NCBI GenBank assembly: GCA_963708895.1 | Contig: CAVPUE010000003.1 | Span: forward strand, 1 to 36,674 | Source: Bacillus_BD sp963708895 | GTDB lineage: Bacteria; Bacillota; Bacilli; Bacillales; Cytobacillaceae | Direction: 5' to 3' | Length of the DNA stretch: 36,674 nt | In this document: positions 1 to 7,445 of the stretch, in pieces | Layout of the letters: every line of letters starts with the position of its first letter | Position numbering within the stretch: position 1 is the first letter of the stretch | Made by a program: the position numbers and the translations under genes | The notes under the pieces: model-generated | Seen by the model: only the letters and a program-made list of their open reading frames with translations | The model's database searches: none | What the model was told of the DNA's origin: nothing

Positions 1-1288
1 TTAATTTTTCCGTTGATTCAACGATTTTTTGTGTAGCTGTCTCAATCTCAGAGATAACTGAAACTAAATGACGGAGCTCGTTATCCGTTTTTTGAACCAT
101 ATCAAGGTTTTCGTTTGCTGCTGTTACAATTCGGTCAAACGATTCTCTTGTCATGGAGGATTGTTGCTCGCCCTCTTTCGTTAAAATTTCAACTTCATGT
201 AAGCTGGCACTGACGTGGTTCTTTTGTTCTGTCATTTGTTCAGTGAAAGTACGAATGGACTCGACTGATTTCTTTGTCTGTTCAGAAAGCATGCGCACTT
301 CTTCAGCTACTACTGCAAATCCTTTTCCATGTTCACCGGCACGAGCTGCCTCGATTGAAGCATTCAATGCAAGCAAATTTGTTTGACTGGATATATTTTC
401 GACAATACTTACGACATCTCTGATTTGTAGTGTTAATTGATTTAGCGATTCGACATCATGCTTCATCGTTGTTGTACTTTCAAAGATCAATTGAATCTGT
501 TTCTCTAAGGAACTTAATTGATTTTGACCATCTGTTGCAAGCGATTGAGTTGACTTCGACTTTTCCGCTGTATATTGGCCTTGCTCGCTCACCATCTGAC
601 TTTTAGTCATTAATTCTTCCACACTGGCAATGGTTTCTTGTGTAATCGCAACGAGTGATTCACTTGTTTCAAAAATTTTACCTTTTAAATCCTCTTTAAT
701 TTGTTGGTATTCCCTTTGCTTGGATTCGATGTTTTCACGATCCAAAGCCTCTAAAATGATTTGTTGATGAAAATTCATTAGTCGTGCAACTGCATTTGAA
801 AAGAGGAAGTATTCTTTACTATTGGGAGTTGATTCGTAAAGAACCTTTTGTACATTTTGCGTTAAAATTTGAAAACTGGCTACATACCATTGTGGTTGAA
901 CACCAAGACGATGATGTCCTTTCGCAATTTTAATTAGCTTGTTGATATAAGTATCATCAATCTGACCATGGAACATCTGAATTAAAAAGCTTCCATGAAC
1001 ATCTATCCAACGCTCCTTATTAGAGTATTTATCAACAATCTCTATATATTCTGGAATATTGGACATTTTTTCATAAAAGTCATGAGCGATCTGTTTGGCG
1101 TTTTCTTGAATAAGAGATTGAATGGTTTTGGCTAATTTGATATCTTCAATGGTTAGCCCAATCGCCTGAAATTGATTTTGAATTCTAGTATCGGAAATAG
1201 AAAAATGTATTTCTTGTTCATTTACATGGGGTAACCACTTTTCTTCAATACTTTTCTTAGATTTGAAAATGGAATTAAGAAGAACCAT
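1..1288 (-). CDS. hemAT: HemAT-type heme aerotaxis transducer (3' end outside window)
   Basis: This is a soluble globin-coupled methyl-accepting protein that senses oxygen through heme and signals to CheA. The frame is open for 429 codons from the ATG at 1288 to the window edge, so the C-terminus is missing. Residues about 30-185 form the globin sensor. The proximal-histidine region reads GHHRLGVQPQWY, with H125 the likely heme ligand by its spacing to the following glycine. Residues about 200-429 form the chemoreceptor coiled coil, with the signalling tip NLLALNASIEAARAGEHGKG. There is no membrane segment, as expected for HemAT. The start is preceded by AAGAAGGTG at normal spacing. No partner chemotaxis gene is visible. 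Another globin-coupled sensor is possible but the MCP tip makes HemAT the best call. Confidence 0.93.
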   Translation of the reverse strand, partial: MVLLNSIFKSKKSIEEKWLPHVNEQEIHFSISDTRIQNQFQAIGLTIEDIKLAKTIQSLIQENAKQIAHDFYEKMSNIPEYIEIVDKYSNKERWIDVHGSFLIQMFHGQIDDTYINKLIKIAKGHHRLGVQPQWYVASFQILTQNVQKVLYESTPNSKEYFLFSNAVARLMNFHQQIILEALDRENIESKQREYQQIKEDLKGKIFETSESLVAITQETIASVEELMTKSQMVSEQGQYTAEKSKSTQSLATDGQNQLSSLEKQIQLIFESTTTMKHDVESLNQLTLQIRDVVSIVENISSQTNLLALNASIEAARAGEHGKGFAVVAEEVRMLSEQTKKSVESIRTFTEQMTEQKNHVSASLHEVEILTKEGEQQSSMTRESFDRIVTAANENLDMVQKTDNELRHLVSVISEIETATQKIVESTEKL

Positions 1289-1615
1289 ACGTAACACCTT
1301 CTTTATTGGGATGAAAGTCGGCAACAAGTTGCACTACCTCTTATTATATACTACTATTTTACTATTGTGGAAAAATAAAGGAATAGATAAATAAATTAAT
1401 AGGATTCATAATTTCCTGTCATTTAAGATTATTCTTGTTAAGAAAACAACTTTTTAGATATAATTTATTTAGAAGGAAATCCTAGAGTTTAAAAATCGTT
1501 TCCAAAAGCAAATAAAAGGAAAGAAACTTTACATAATGGTAAGATGGCGTGAGAAACTAGTCATAGTTAATCTTTAGGATGGGTTCAGACAACCAGAGGA
1601 GGATAGATTAAATAG
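1289..1615. other. Divergent intergenic region, hemAT / HesB-like gene
   Basis: This 327-base AT-rich gap separates two divergent genes and must carry both promoters. A candidate plus-strand promoter is listed separately. The minus-strand promoter for hemAT is probably around the AT-rich block at 1340-1370, but no convincing -35 was found. No RNA gene or repeat is visible. Confidence 0.5.
1435..1464 (+). promoter_or_regulatory. Candidate sigma-A promoter
   Basis: TTGTTA (1435-1440) and a perfect TATAAT (1459-1464) are separated by 18 bases. The element points toward the HesB-like gene at 1616, leaving a leader of about 145 bases. The -35 is weak. Confidence 0.45.
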
Positions 1616-1915
1616 ATGAAGATTTCGCTCAGTAATGAAGCAATAGAGTGGTTTAAAGAAGAAATGGGTTTAACGAATGGAGATTATTTAAAGTTTTTTG
1701 CAAAAATATACGGTTCAAGTCCTGTTCAAGAATCATATGCATTAGGATTTGCTAAAGAAGATCCGATTGATATGAGTGCTAGTACGGAAGTAGATGGCAT
1801 TATATTTTTCGTAGAAGTAACGGATGAATGGTTCTTTAATGGACATGATTTGCATGTAGATTATAATAAGGAAAAGGATGAACTTGAATTTTCTTATACA
1901 AAGCCAAACAGCTAA
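1616..1915 (+). CDS. HesB/YadR/YfhF-family protein
   Basis: This 99-residue protein resembles the small Bacillus HesB-like (YneR-type) proteins, which share the fold of A-type Fe-S carriers. The whole protein is one such domain, with typical segments GDYLKFFAKIYG near residue 22 and a C-terminal DELEFSY strand. It contains no cysteine, so it cannot hold an Fe-S cluster the way IscA or SufA does; its role is unknown. AGGAGG lies about 13 bases before the ATG, which is rather far, but a stop codon directly precedes the ATG, so no upstream start in this frame is possible. It stands alone before the DUF1450 gene. Confidence 0.8.
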   Translation: MKISLSNEAIEWFKEEMGLTNGDYLKFFAKIYGSSPVQESYALGFAKEDPIDMSASTEVDGIIFFVEVTDEWFFNGHDLHVDYNKEKDELEFSYTKPNS

Positions 1916-1992
1916 GACTTATGCCTTGTAAATGAATGGACCTGTCCAATCGTCTACAGGGTATTCTTTTTGACTATACTTAAGATAGCCAA

Positions 1993-2262
1993 ATGAAAGG
2001 AGGCTTGAATGCCATTAGCGTTGTGATTGTAGAAATCTGTGAAAATAACTTTATTACAAAATTAGATTTAGAAAATATACTTGAAACTGAATATCCAGAA
2101 GTGTCTGTGCTTGAAACAGATTGTCTATCTTTTTGTGGGATGTGTGCAGCAAGCCCCTATGCGATGGTAAATGGTAAGCGCGTTTTCGCGAAAACACCTG
2201 AAGAATGTTTAGCTAAAATTCGAGACGTCATCCAACAGGAATTAGCGTTTTTTCATGAATGA
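1993..2262 (+). CDS. DUF1450 (YuzB-like) protein, start uncertain
   Basis: This small protein of the DUF1450/YuzB group has the family pattern VEICENN followed by CLSFCGMCA, a conserved cysteine cluster, and then YAMVNGKRVFAKTPEEC. Its function is unknown; the cysteines suggest metal or redox chemistry (inference). The open frame starts at the ATG at 1993, but that ATG lies before a strong AAAGGAGG (1996-2003), which therefore falls inside the frame. An ATG at the ideal distance (2009) is out of frame by one base. Adding one base after it would give a start MAISVVIVEIC, so a one-base deletion near 2011 is likely and the true protein is probably about 84 residues. Confidence 0.75.
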   Translation: MKGGLNAISVVIVEICENNFITKLDLENILETEYPEVSVLETDCLSFCGMCAASPYAMVNGKRVFAKTPEECLAKIRDVIQQELAFFHE

Positions 2263-2297
2263 TGCTTAAAATAAATACATCAATTTTACTATGCACA

Positions 2298-2326
2298 TTG
2301 AAGAATATCTGTTATTATACTATAAT
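2298..2326 (+). promoter_or_regulatory. Sigma-A promoter for trhO
   Basis: TTGAAG (2298-2303), a 17-base spacer and TATAAT (2321-2326) lie about 60 bases before the trhO start. This is close to the Bacillus consensus. Confidence 0.65.
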
Positions 2327-2386
2327 TATTTATACTTTTTTATATAAAAACTGCAACAATAGAACAAATAGATGGGTGAGAGATCA

Positions 2387-3361
2387 ATGAGTCATACGAA
2401 AGAATATAGAGTTTTGCTTTATTATAAATACGTCCAAATTGAAAATCCTGAGGACTTTGCAAGCCAGCATTTAACTTTTTGTAAAGAACTAGGGTTAAAG
2501 GGTAGAATTCTAGTGGCAGAAGAAGGGATTAATGGGACGGTTTCTGGAACGGTTGAACAAACGGATGAGTATATAAAGGTAATGAAAGCTGATTCCCGTT
2601 TTGAAGATATGGTGTTTAAAATAGATGAAGCAGATGGTCATGCCTTTAAAAAGATGCATGTCCGTCCTCGCACTGAAATTGTTACGCTTCGTTTAGAAGA
2701 AGATATTAATCCAAATGAAATCACAGGTAAATATCTGGAGCCAAAGGAATTTTATGAAGCGATGCAAGATCATAATACGATTGTGATTGATGCGAGAAAT
2801 GATTATGAATATGATATTGGTCATTTTAAAGGAGCAATTCGTCCAGATATTAAGAATTTCCGTGATCTTCCAGACTGGATTCGTGAAAATAAAGAACAAT
2901 TAGAAGGAAAGAAAATCCTTACCTACTGTACAGGTGGTATTCGCTGTGAGAAATTTTCGGGTTGGTTAGTGAAGGAAGGCTTTGAGGATGTGTCCCAACT
3001 ACACGGTGGAATCGTGACATATGGAAAAGATCCTGAAGCGCAAGGTCGCTTATGGAATGGTCAATGTTATGTATTTGATGAAAGAATTAGTGTACCTATC
3101 AACCAAGTTGAACATGTGATTGTTGGGAAGGATCATTTCACAGGTGAGCCATGCGAACGCTATGTCAACTGTGCAAACCCGGAATGTAATAAACAAATTC
3201 TTTGCTCAGAAGAAAATGAACATAAATATCTTCGTGGCTGTACACATGAATGTAGAGTGCATCCAAGAAATCGTTATGTAAAAGAACAGGAATTAACTCA
3301 AGAGCAAGTGGCAGAAAAAATAAAAGCACTTGGTGAAGAATATATTTTAGAAACCGTGTAA
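2387..3361 (+). CDS. trhO: tRNA uridine(34) hydroxylase TrhO (rhodanese family)
   Basis: TrhO makes 5-hydroxyuridine at the wobble position of certain tRNAs in an oxygen-dependent reaction (known for the YceA/TrhO family). The 324-residue protein has an N-terminal acylphosphatase-like part, a central rhodanese domain with active-site loop CTGGIRC (first Cys at residue 181), and a cysteine-rich C-terminal region (CANPECNKQILC, CTHECR) typical of the family. The frame is open from 2372, but the ATG at 2387 fits better because GGTGAG lies just before it and the protein then begins MSHTKEYRV. It has its own promoter and terminator, so it appears monocistronic. Confidence 0.92.
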   Translation: MSHTKEYRVLLYYKYVQIENPEDFASQHLTFCKELGLKGRILVAEEGINGTVSGTVEQTDEYIKVMKADSRFEDMVFKIDEADGHAFKKMHVRPRTEIVTLRLEEDINPNEITGKYLEPKEFYEAMQDHNTIVIDARNDYEYDIGHFKGAIRPDIKNFRDLPDWIRENKEQLEGKKILTYCTGGIRCEKFSGWLVKEGFEDVSQLHGGIVTYGKDPEAQGRLWNGQCYVFDERISVPINQVEHVIVGKDHFTGEPCERYVNCANPECNKQILCSEENEHKYLRGCTHECRVHPRNRYVKEQELTQEQVAEKIKALGEEYILETV

Positions 3362-3369
3362 TAATAGAT

Positions 3370-3412
3370 GAGGGTTGCGAGTGAAAATAGTTGTTTTCGC
3401 AGCACCCTCTTA
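3370..3412 (+). terminator. Terminator after trhO
   Basis: GAGGGT pairs with ACCCTC, with additional inner pairing through TGAAAA/TTTTCGCA. It lies 9 bases after the trhO stop codon, and the U-tract is short. Confidence 0.6.
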
Positions 3413-3440
3413 ATTTCAGAAAGATTTTTATACTTATTAG

Positions 3441-3469
3441 TTGAAAAAGTAATTAAGATTAATTATAAT
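3441..3469 (+). promoter_or_regulatory. Sigma-A promoter of sodA
   Basis: TTGAAA (3441-3446), exactly 17 bases, then TATAAT (3464-3469), about 47 bases before the sodA ATG. AGGAGG sits just upstream of that ATG. Confidence 0.75.
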
Positions 3470-3516
3470 ATAGTTATAATTAAAAATTATAATACATACC
3501 TAGGAGGAATTTTATA

Positions 3517-4128
3517 ATGGCTAAATACGAATTACCAGCATTACCTTATGCTGCAAATGCACTTGAACCACATTTTGATGAGCAAACAATGACAATCCAC
3601 CATGATCGTCACCATGCAACATATGTAAACAACTTAAATGGTGCTCTTGAAGGACATGATGATCTTTCAAGCAAAACAATCGAAGAATTAGTGTCAAATC
3701 TTGATGCTGTTCCAGAAAACATCCGTACTGCTGTTCGTAACAATGGTGGCGGACATGCTAACCACAGCTTATTCTGGACTGTTCTTTCTCCAAATGGCGG
3801 CGGAGAACCTACTGGTGAAGTAGCAGCTGCAATCAACGAAGCATTCGGAAGCTATGATAAATTCAAAGAAGAATTTACAAAAGCAGCTACAACTCGTTTC
3901 GGTTCTGGTTGGGCTTGGCTAGTTGTTGATGGCGGAAAATTAGCAATCACTAGCACTCCAAACCAAGATTCTCCACTTTCTGAAGGTAAAACTCCAGTTC
4001 TTGGATTAGACGTTTGGGAGCATGCTTACTACTTAAAATATCAAAACAAACGCCCAGATTACATCGGAGCATTCTACAACCTAATCAACTGGGATGAAGT
4101 AAACAAACGTTACGCTGCTGCAAAATAA
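3517..4128 (+). CDS. sodA: Superoxide dismutase, Mn type
   Basis: SodA converts superoxide to oxygen and hydrogen peroxide in the cytoplasm. The 203-residue protein is full length. The metal ligands expected for Mn/Fe-SOD are all present: H28 in MTIHHD, H83 in ANHSLFW, and D165 and H169 in DVWEHAYY. The protein is very close to the B. subtilis Mn-SodA along its whole length. The start follows TAGGAGGA at ideal distance. The gene is monocistronic between its own promoter and a very strong terminator, and is convergent with a SufR-like regulator. The call is certain; the Mn preference is inferred from similarity. Confidence 0.97.
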   Translation: MAKYELPALPYAANALEPHFDEQTMTIHHDRHHATYVNNLNGALEGHDDLSSKTIEELVSNLDAVPENIRTAVRNNGGGHANHSLFWTVLSPNGGGEPTGEVAAAINEAFGSYDKFKEEFTKAATTRFGSGWAWLVVDGGKLAITSTPNQDSPLSEGKTPVLGLDVWEHAYYLKYQNKRPDYIGAFYNLINWDEVNKRYAAAK

Positions 4129-4138
4129 TGAAAGATAA

Positions 4139-4182
4139 GAAACACCCACTAAGATGATAAATCTTAGTGGGTGTTTCTTTAC
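4139..4182 (+). terminator. sodA: Strong terminator after sodA
   Basis: A perfect 17-base-pair stem (4139-4155 with 4161-4177) with a 5-base loop is followed by a short run of T. It lies between two convergent genes. Confidence 0.88.
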
Positions 4183-4204
4183 GTTAAAGCGGCAGCAACA
4201 TTTC

Positions 4205-4834
4205 CTAAAATTTAATCAGAAACTTACAATGGTCATCTCCATCGGTTTTACAAGTCGTCCGTTTCACGTCATCTGTTTCCAATACATTTTTCAAAAGCTC
4301 GGTTTCACAGCTGCAGGCCACGTTAAACTGATGAGCAACTGCAAGGATTGGACAGTTATGTTCAATGAGTTCATACGTATGTGGATCAATTTGAGAGATG
4401 TTGGCCATATACCCTTTTTCATTTTGAATCTTAACAAGTTCATTTATTTTATGAGTCATAGACTTTGCGGATTTCATTTTCTCAGAATATTCATTTGTAA
4501 GCCGCTGCTCTCTTTTTTCAAAAAGGGCATTCACTACATCGTCGCCAAACATTTCCTTCATATCATGGAGAAATTCGATGGTGATTCCCTCATAATTTTT
4601 AGGAAAAAGACTTTCTCCTTTTTCCGTTAGAAGATAGGTTTGCAAAGGTCTGCCCATCGGTTGCTTGACTTCCTGTGAAGTGATCATGCCATCCTTTTCC
4701 AAAGAATTAAGATGCTTTCGAACGGCCATATGAGTAATTTCCAGATAATCCGTTAACTCATTTACGGAAAGGGAAACATCCTTTTTCAATAAATGTAGAA
4801 TTTTATCCTTCGTAGACATTCTTGCAAACTCCAT
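4205..4834 (-). CDS. SufR-like winged-helix regulator with Fe-S-type cysteines
   Basis: This 209-residue DNA-binding protein has an N-terminal DeoR/ArsR-like winged helix (residues about 8-75, recognition helix around THMAVRKHLNSLEKDGM). Its C-terminal domain has C161, C174 and C203 in the spacing of the three cluster-binding cysteines of cyanobacterial SufR, in the family pattern NCPILAVAHQF, CSCETE and DDHCKF. C176 and C195 are extra. It therefore probably senses Fe-S status or oxidation (inference). The frame is open from 4894, but the ATG at 4834 has GAGGTG six bases upstream, and this start gives MEFARMST. It is convergent with sodA, and the suf operon is about 26 kb away in this window. 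Its targets are unknown. Confidence 0.82.
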   Translation of the reverse strand: MEFARMSTKDKILHLLKKDVSLSVNELTDYLEITHMAVRKHLNSLEKDGMITSQEVKQPMGRPLQTYLLTEKGESLFPKNYEGITIEFLHDMKEMFGDDVVNALFEKREQRLTNEYSEKMKSAKSMTHKINELVKIQNEKGYMANISQIDPHTYELIEHNCPILAVAHQFNVACSCETELLKNVLETDDVKRTTCKTDGDDHCKFLIKF

Positions 4835-5010
4835 TGTCATCACCTCGCTTCGGGTACATACTATATATACAAAAATAGTGCATGTAGGCCACAAACTACT
4901 AAAAACCTCAATTTATTAAAGTTATTATACAATAAAGTATAAAAAATTAAAAGCAAGGCATAAAGTGGAATAAACAGGGGATTTCGCAACCCAGACTAAG
5001 GATCGCCAAG

Positions 5011-5045
5011 TAAATAAAAAAAGTAGACCCCAAAAGAGTCTACTT
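5011..5045 (-). terminator. Terminator of the DUF350/ATP-grasp operon
   Basis: AAGTAGAC (5021-5028) pairs with GTCTACTT (5038-5045). On the minus strand the stem is followed by a run of T (plus-strand A's at 5014-5022), so it ends transcription coming from the right, beyond repeat copy A. Confidence 0.8.
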
Positions 5046-5049
5046 CAAT

Positions 5050-5234
5050 AACTAAGGTTGTTTTCTTAAAGTTTGTTGTTAAAATCCAAAGGCCGATTTT
5101 AACGTAGAAAGAGCTATTTTGCGCATTCTTATTAAGTTTGCAGCTCTTTTCTCAAAAATATAAAGCTATGTCAACATGAAAACATGACAATCAGCTTTTT
5201 TCTCTCTAAAAGCAACAAGGTTTGAGAAAAGAGC
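5050..5234. repeat. Dispersed structured repeat, copy A
   Basis: This 185-base element has a second copy at 19159-19346. The first 60 or so bases differ at only three positions between the copies. It contains a hairpin of TTAAAATC and GATTTTAA (5079-5086 with 5095-5102) and a perfect 14-base inverted repeat (5143-5156 with 5221-5234) that encloses a more variable inner hairpin. It ends 5 bases from the DUF350 stop codon, so it lies in the 3' untranslated region of that operon. It has no coding capacity. It may be a MITE-like or REP-like element (inference). Confidence 0.85.
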
Positions 5235-5239
5235 AATAA

Positions 5240-5653
5240 CTAATAAGTTAAACTACCAGCAACAACTAATCCAACTGTAATTCCAGCAGCAAATAAACTG
5301 AAACCAACAGCCATATTGCCTTCCTCGACTTTTTTCGCTAAATTCGTTTTAGGTGTTAGGACGTATTCAATGATTAAATAGGCAACGATTTGCGTAACAA
5401 TCCCAATTATTCCCCAAAGAAACGCATCAAGCAAACTTACGCTGCCACCCCAAACGGTATATAGGGTAATCGCTAAACCAATGACTTTTCCCCATAGCTT
5501 TAAAGCCACTGCGGTATTACCTGCTTTAATCAGTTCCCATTCGGAAAACTTAGTGGTAAAAGCAAAGGCAATCAGACCCAATACAATCAGTCCAAAACCA
5601 GTTCCAACATGGGCTAAAAAATTTAAAAAACTATCTGAAGTAATAAACTCCAT
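5240..5653 (-). CDS. DUF350 membrane protein
   Basis: This 137-residue integral membrane protein of the DUF350 family has four hydrophobic segments (about residues 10-32, 46-65, 70-95 and 113-136) with conserved small and polar residues such as the NMAVGFSLFAAGITVG segment near the end. The biochemical role of DUF350 is not established. The ATG overlaps the stop codon of the upstream ATP-grasp gene (TAATG), so translation is coupled. DUF350 and glutathionylspermidine-synthase-like genes also occur together in E. coli (yjfL and yjfC). It is the last gene of the operon. Confidence 0.88.
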   Translation of the reverse strand: MEFITSDSFLNFLAHVGTGFGLIVLGLIAFAFTTKFSEWELIKAGNTAVALKLWGKVIGLAITLYTVWGGSVSLLDAFLWGIIGIVTQIVAYLIIEYVLTPKTNLAKKVEEGNMAVGFSLFAAGITVGLVVAGSLTY

Positions 5654-6936
5654 TATTTTTCCTCCTCACAAATAATGCCTACAGGCAAAAAATACGATTC
5701 ATTATCAGTAATTTGTCTACCGGCTCGAATCCCCATCGCACTTGGGCGACCATTAATATAAAAACAACCATACATATAATGGACTCTTTTCAAACCTTTT
5801 TCCGTTCTAACAGTAGTTTCTGGTAGTTTGATAAATTGTTGAAAAACCGGTAGTGAATCTTGATAGGTTTTATGGCTGTCTTCATCAACCTTTTCTCCAT
5901 TCCCTTTATAAATCTCGACTGTATCTCCTTCACGACCAAAGGATGGTTTCTTCACATAGGAAATTCCTTTCTCTAGAAAGAGATCTTCATCGAGATAAGT
6001 GGGTAAAAAATAAGTATGAATCCAGTCGTGCTCTTCTTCTGTATAAAAAGGATTTCCGTCCTCATGTAATCCCCAAATCAAGGCCATAACGGCTTTTGAT
6101 TGTAATAAAAAAGCAGAAGGTGGATTGATGATGGCTAATTCCTTCTCTTCAACCAATTTCATTAAAAGAACGCCGACTGCTTCATTTGTTTCGGGGTCTT
6201 TATCCAAAATAAGATGCTCAACCGGATAGGTTTGCCGATACAAGACATCAATTTTCTCACCATTAGCATCATATAAACCCCGATCCACTACTACGTTACC
6301 ATTTTCGATAATGGGCTCTGGGACAAGTCGGAGTTCACTTAGATTCATATATTGACACGGCAAACCGCAAAGCTCTTTTAAATACATCGTGGTTAAGCGA
6401 TCTTCATCATGATCATCATGTGATGTGAACACGATATTGGGAAATTTCCTTTTTCCTAAAGATTGAAAGGAGGCATTAATCGCTTCCTGGAGTGCATCTC
6501 TAAGAGCATTCTCACAACCTTCATTCGGATTCTGCAAACCAAATTCATGACAAACAGAACCATTTACAGCGAAACATTCTTTAATAAAAGTTGGGGTATC
6601 GGCATTTACCTCAAGCAGTTTGATTTCCTCATCGGTGACAACTAAGTCAAGACGTGCAATGACACTTTCATAGGGGATGGGCTGGATACGTATAAAATTG
6701 ATCGTTTCTTCTGGAAACCCTAATTGCCCTAATGTATCATCATCTAATTGTCTGAGAAGTGGTGCTGTTTTAAAGAGAACTTGTCCAATTATATCGGTTG
6801 CCACGCGGATACGATCAATTGTTTCATGGCTATCCTTTTTGACATCCCAGAGTGCGTATTCTTCACCAAACAAATCATGCCAGAATCCATTTATTTTTGT
6901 GTAAAATTGTTGTCTCTCAAGTTGAAAAGTATCCAT
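5653..6936 (-). CDS. Glutathionylspermidine synthase-like ATP-grasp ligase
   Basis: This 427-residue protein belongs to the C-terminal synthase-like family of glutathionylspermidine synthase (E. coli YjfC/YgiC type). Diagnostic parts are RLDLV near residue 95, LLEVNADTPT near 108-116, and the ATP-grasp region VKKPSFGREGDTVEI in the last quarter. It lacks the amidase domain of the true bifunctional enzyme. True synthase joins the C-terminal glycine carboxylate of glutathione to spermidine with ATP; the substrate of these shorter relatives is unknown. The ATG follows the stop codon of the lipoprotein gene directly (TAAATG) and its ribosome site lies within that gene. A peptide-amine or peptide-peptide ligase is plausible. 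Confidence 0.88.
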   Translation of the reverse strand: MDTFQLERQQFYTKINGFWHDLFGEEYALWDVKKDSHETIDRIRVATDIIGQVLFKTAPLLRQLDDDTLGQLGFPEETINFIRIQPIPYESVIARLDLVVTDEEIKLLEVNADTPTFIKECFAVNGSVCHEFGLQNPNEGCENALRDALQEAINASFQSLGKRKFPNIVFTSHDDHDEDRLTTMYLKELCGLPCQYMNLSELRLVPEPIIENGNVVVDRGLYDANGEKIDVLYRQTYPVEHLILDKDPETNEAVGVLLMKLVEEKELAIINPPSAFLLQSKAVMALIWGLHEDGNPFYTEEEHDWIHTYFLPTYLDEDLFLEKGISYVKKPSFGREGDTVEIYKGNGEKVDEDSHKTYQDSLPVFQQFIKLPETTVRTEKGLKRVHYMYGCFYINGRPSAMGIRAGRQITDNESYFLPVGIICEEEK

Positions 6937-7242
6937 TTATCCACCAAATCCACCTTTTGTGCCACTACCAATCCCAGATTTGTATTGGTTTGAATAGGAT
7001 TTATAATGAGAGCTATTTTTTAAATTATTTTTATTAGAATAGTAGGAACCCCCATAGTAGTAGTGGCCTCTATAGGACGAGTCATTATCATCACAATAAT
7101 AAGTGCCTGATTCACGATCCCATTCCCAATCACCACAGTCTGTTCCAGTTGGTTTTGGCGGTCGGTCCCCGCCACAAGCTGCTAATGAAGAAACAAGGGC
7201 AGCTGTTAGGACCCCCGACATCATTTTCTTCGTTTTCTTCAA
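6937..7242 (-). CDS. Small Gly/Tyr/Ser-rich lipoprotein ending in GGFGG
   Basis: This 101-residue protein has a lipoprotein signal peptide: MKKTKK, a hydrophobic stretch, then lipobox LAAC with C23 the expected lipidated cysteine. The mature part is low-complexity, with a CGDWEWDRESGTYYCDD block (two cysteines), a Tyr/Ser/Asn-rich region and the C-terminus GTKGGFGG. It starts at TTG with GAGGGG six bases upstream, inside the preceding gene. It lies directly before the ATP-grasp ligase gene, in the position where E. coli has DUF1190 proteins (YjfM/YgiB). Its family is not recognised with certainty and its function is unknown. Confidence 0.78.
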   Translation of the reverse strand: MKKTKKMMSGVLTAALVSSLAACGGDRPPKPTGTDCGDWEWDRESGTYYCDDNDSSYRGHYYYGGSYYSNKNNLKNSSHYKSYSNQYKSGIGSGTKGGFGG

Positions 7243-7425
7243 TTAAATCCCCTCACTCGTTGGTATCTTGTATCCTGTTGGTGTTACATACAAAACATAG
7301 GTTTTACGATCTTCATCAATTTCAGCGGAGTCCCTTTCCCATTCTTTCCCGTCGTAATACGTATAAATACTGCCTATTTTACTTAACACTTCAAGATGAT
7401 CTGTCGGCCATTCTGTTACAATCAA
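7243..7425 (-). CDS. Small hypothetical protein
   Basis: The protein is 60 residues if started at the TTG at 7425; AAGGGAT precedes it at workable distance. It has no membrane segment or recognised motif, but a dense, conserved-looking sequence (GSIYTYYDGKEWERDSAE, then YVLYVTPTGYKIPTSEGI). Its stop codon touches the start of the lipoprotein gene, so it belongs to the operon. The N-terminus may be longer if a base has been lost upstream, because the frame stays open for several codons before the TTG. Function unknown. Confidence 0.6.
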   Translation of the reverse strand: MIVTEWPTDHLEVLSKIGSIYTYYDGKEWERDSAEIDEDRKTYVLYVTPTGYKIPTSEGI

Positions 7426-7445
7426 TGGATGATCCCTTAGTGCGT

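Larger units (their letters stand above)
4835..5239. other. Gene-free stretch with terminator and repeat copy A
   Basis: The left part is the AT-rich upstream region of the SufR-like gene, with TATAAT-like boxes on the minus strand near 4925-4935. The right part holds a minus-strand terminator and a dispersed repeat, each listed separately. No further gene was found. Confidence 0.6.

Noticed and set aside
153..386. Plus-strand open frame of 77 codons
   Set aside because: It lies antisense to the MCP signalling part of hemAT, has no ribosome site and has a composition typical of a shadow frame.
4154..4630. Plus-strand open frame of 158 codons
   Set aside because: It is the complement of the SufR-like gene, begins inside the sodA terminator hairpin and shows no protein family features.
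5050..5234. CRISPR array or insertion sequence
   Set aside because: There are only two distant copies, no spacer-repeat series and no transposase frame; a small non-coding repeat fits better.
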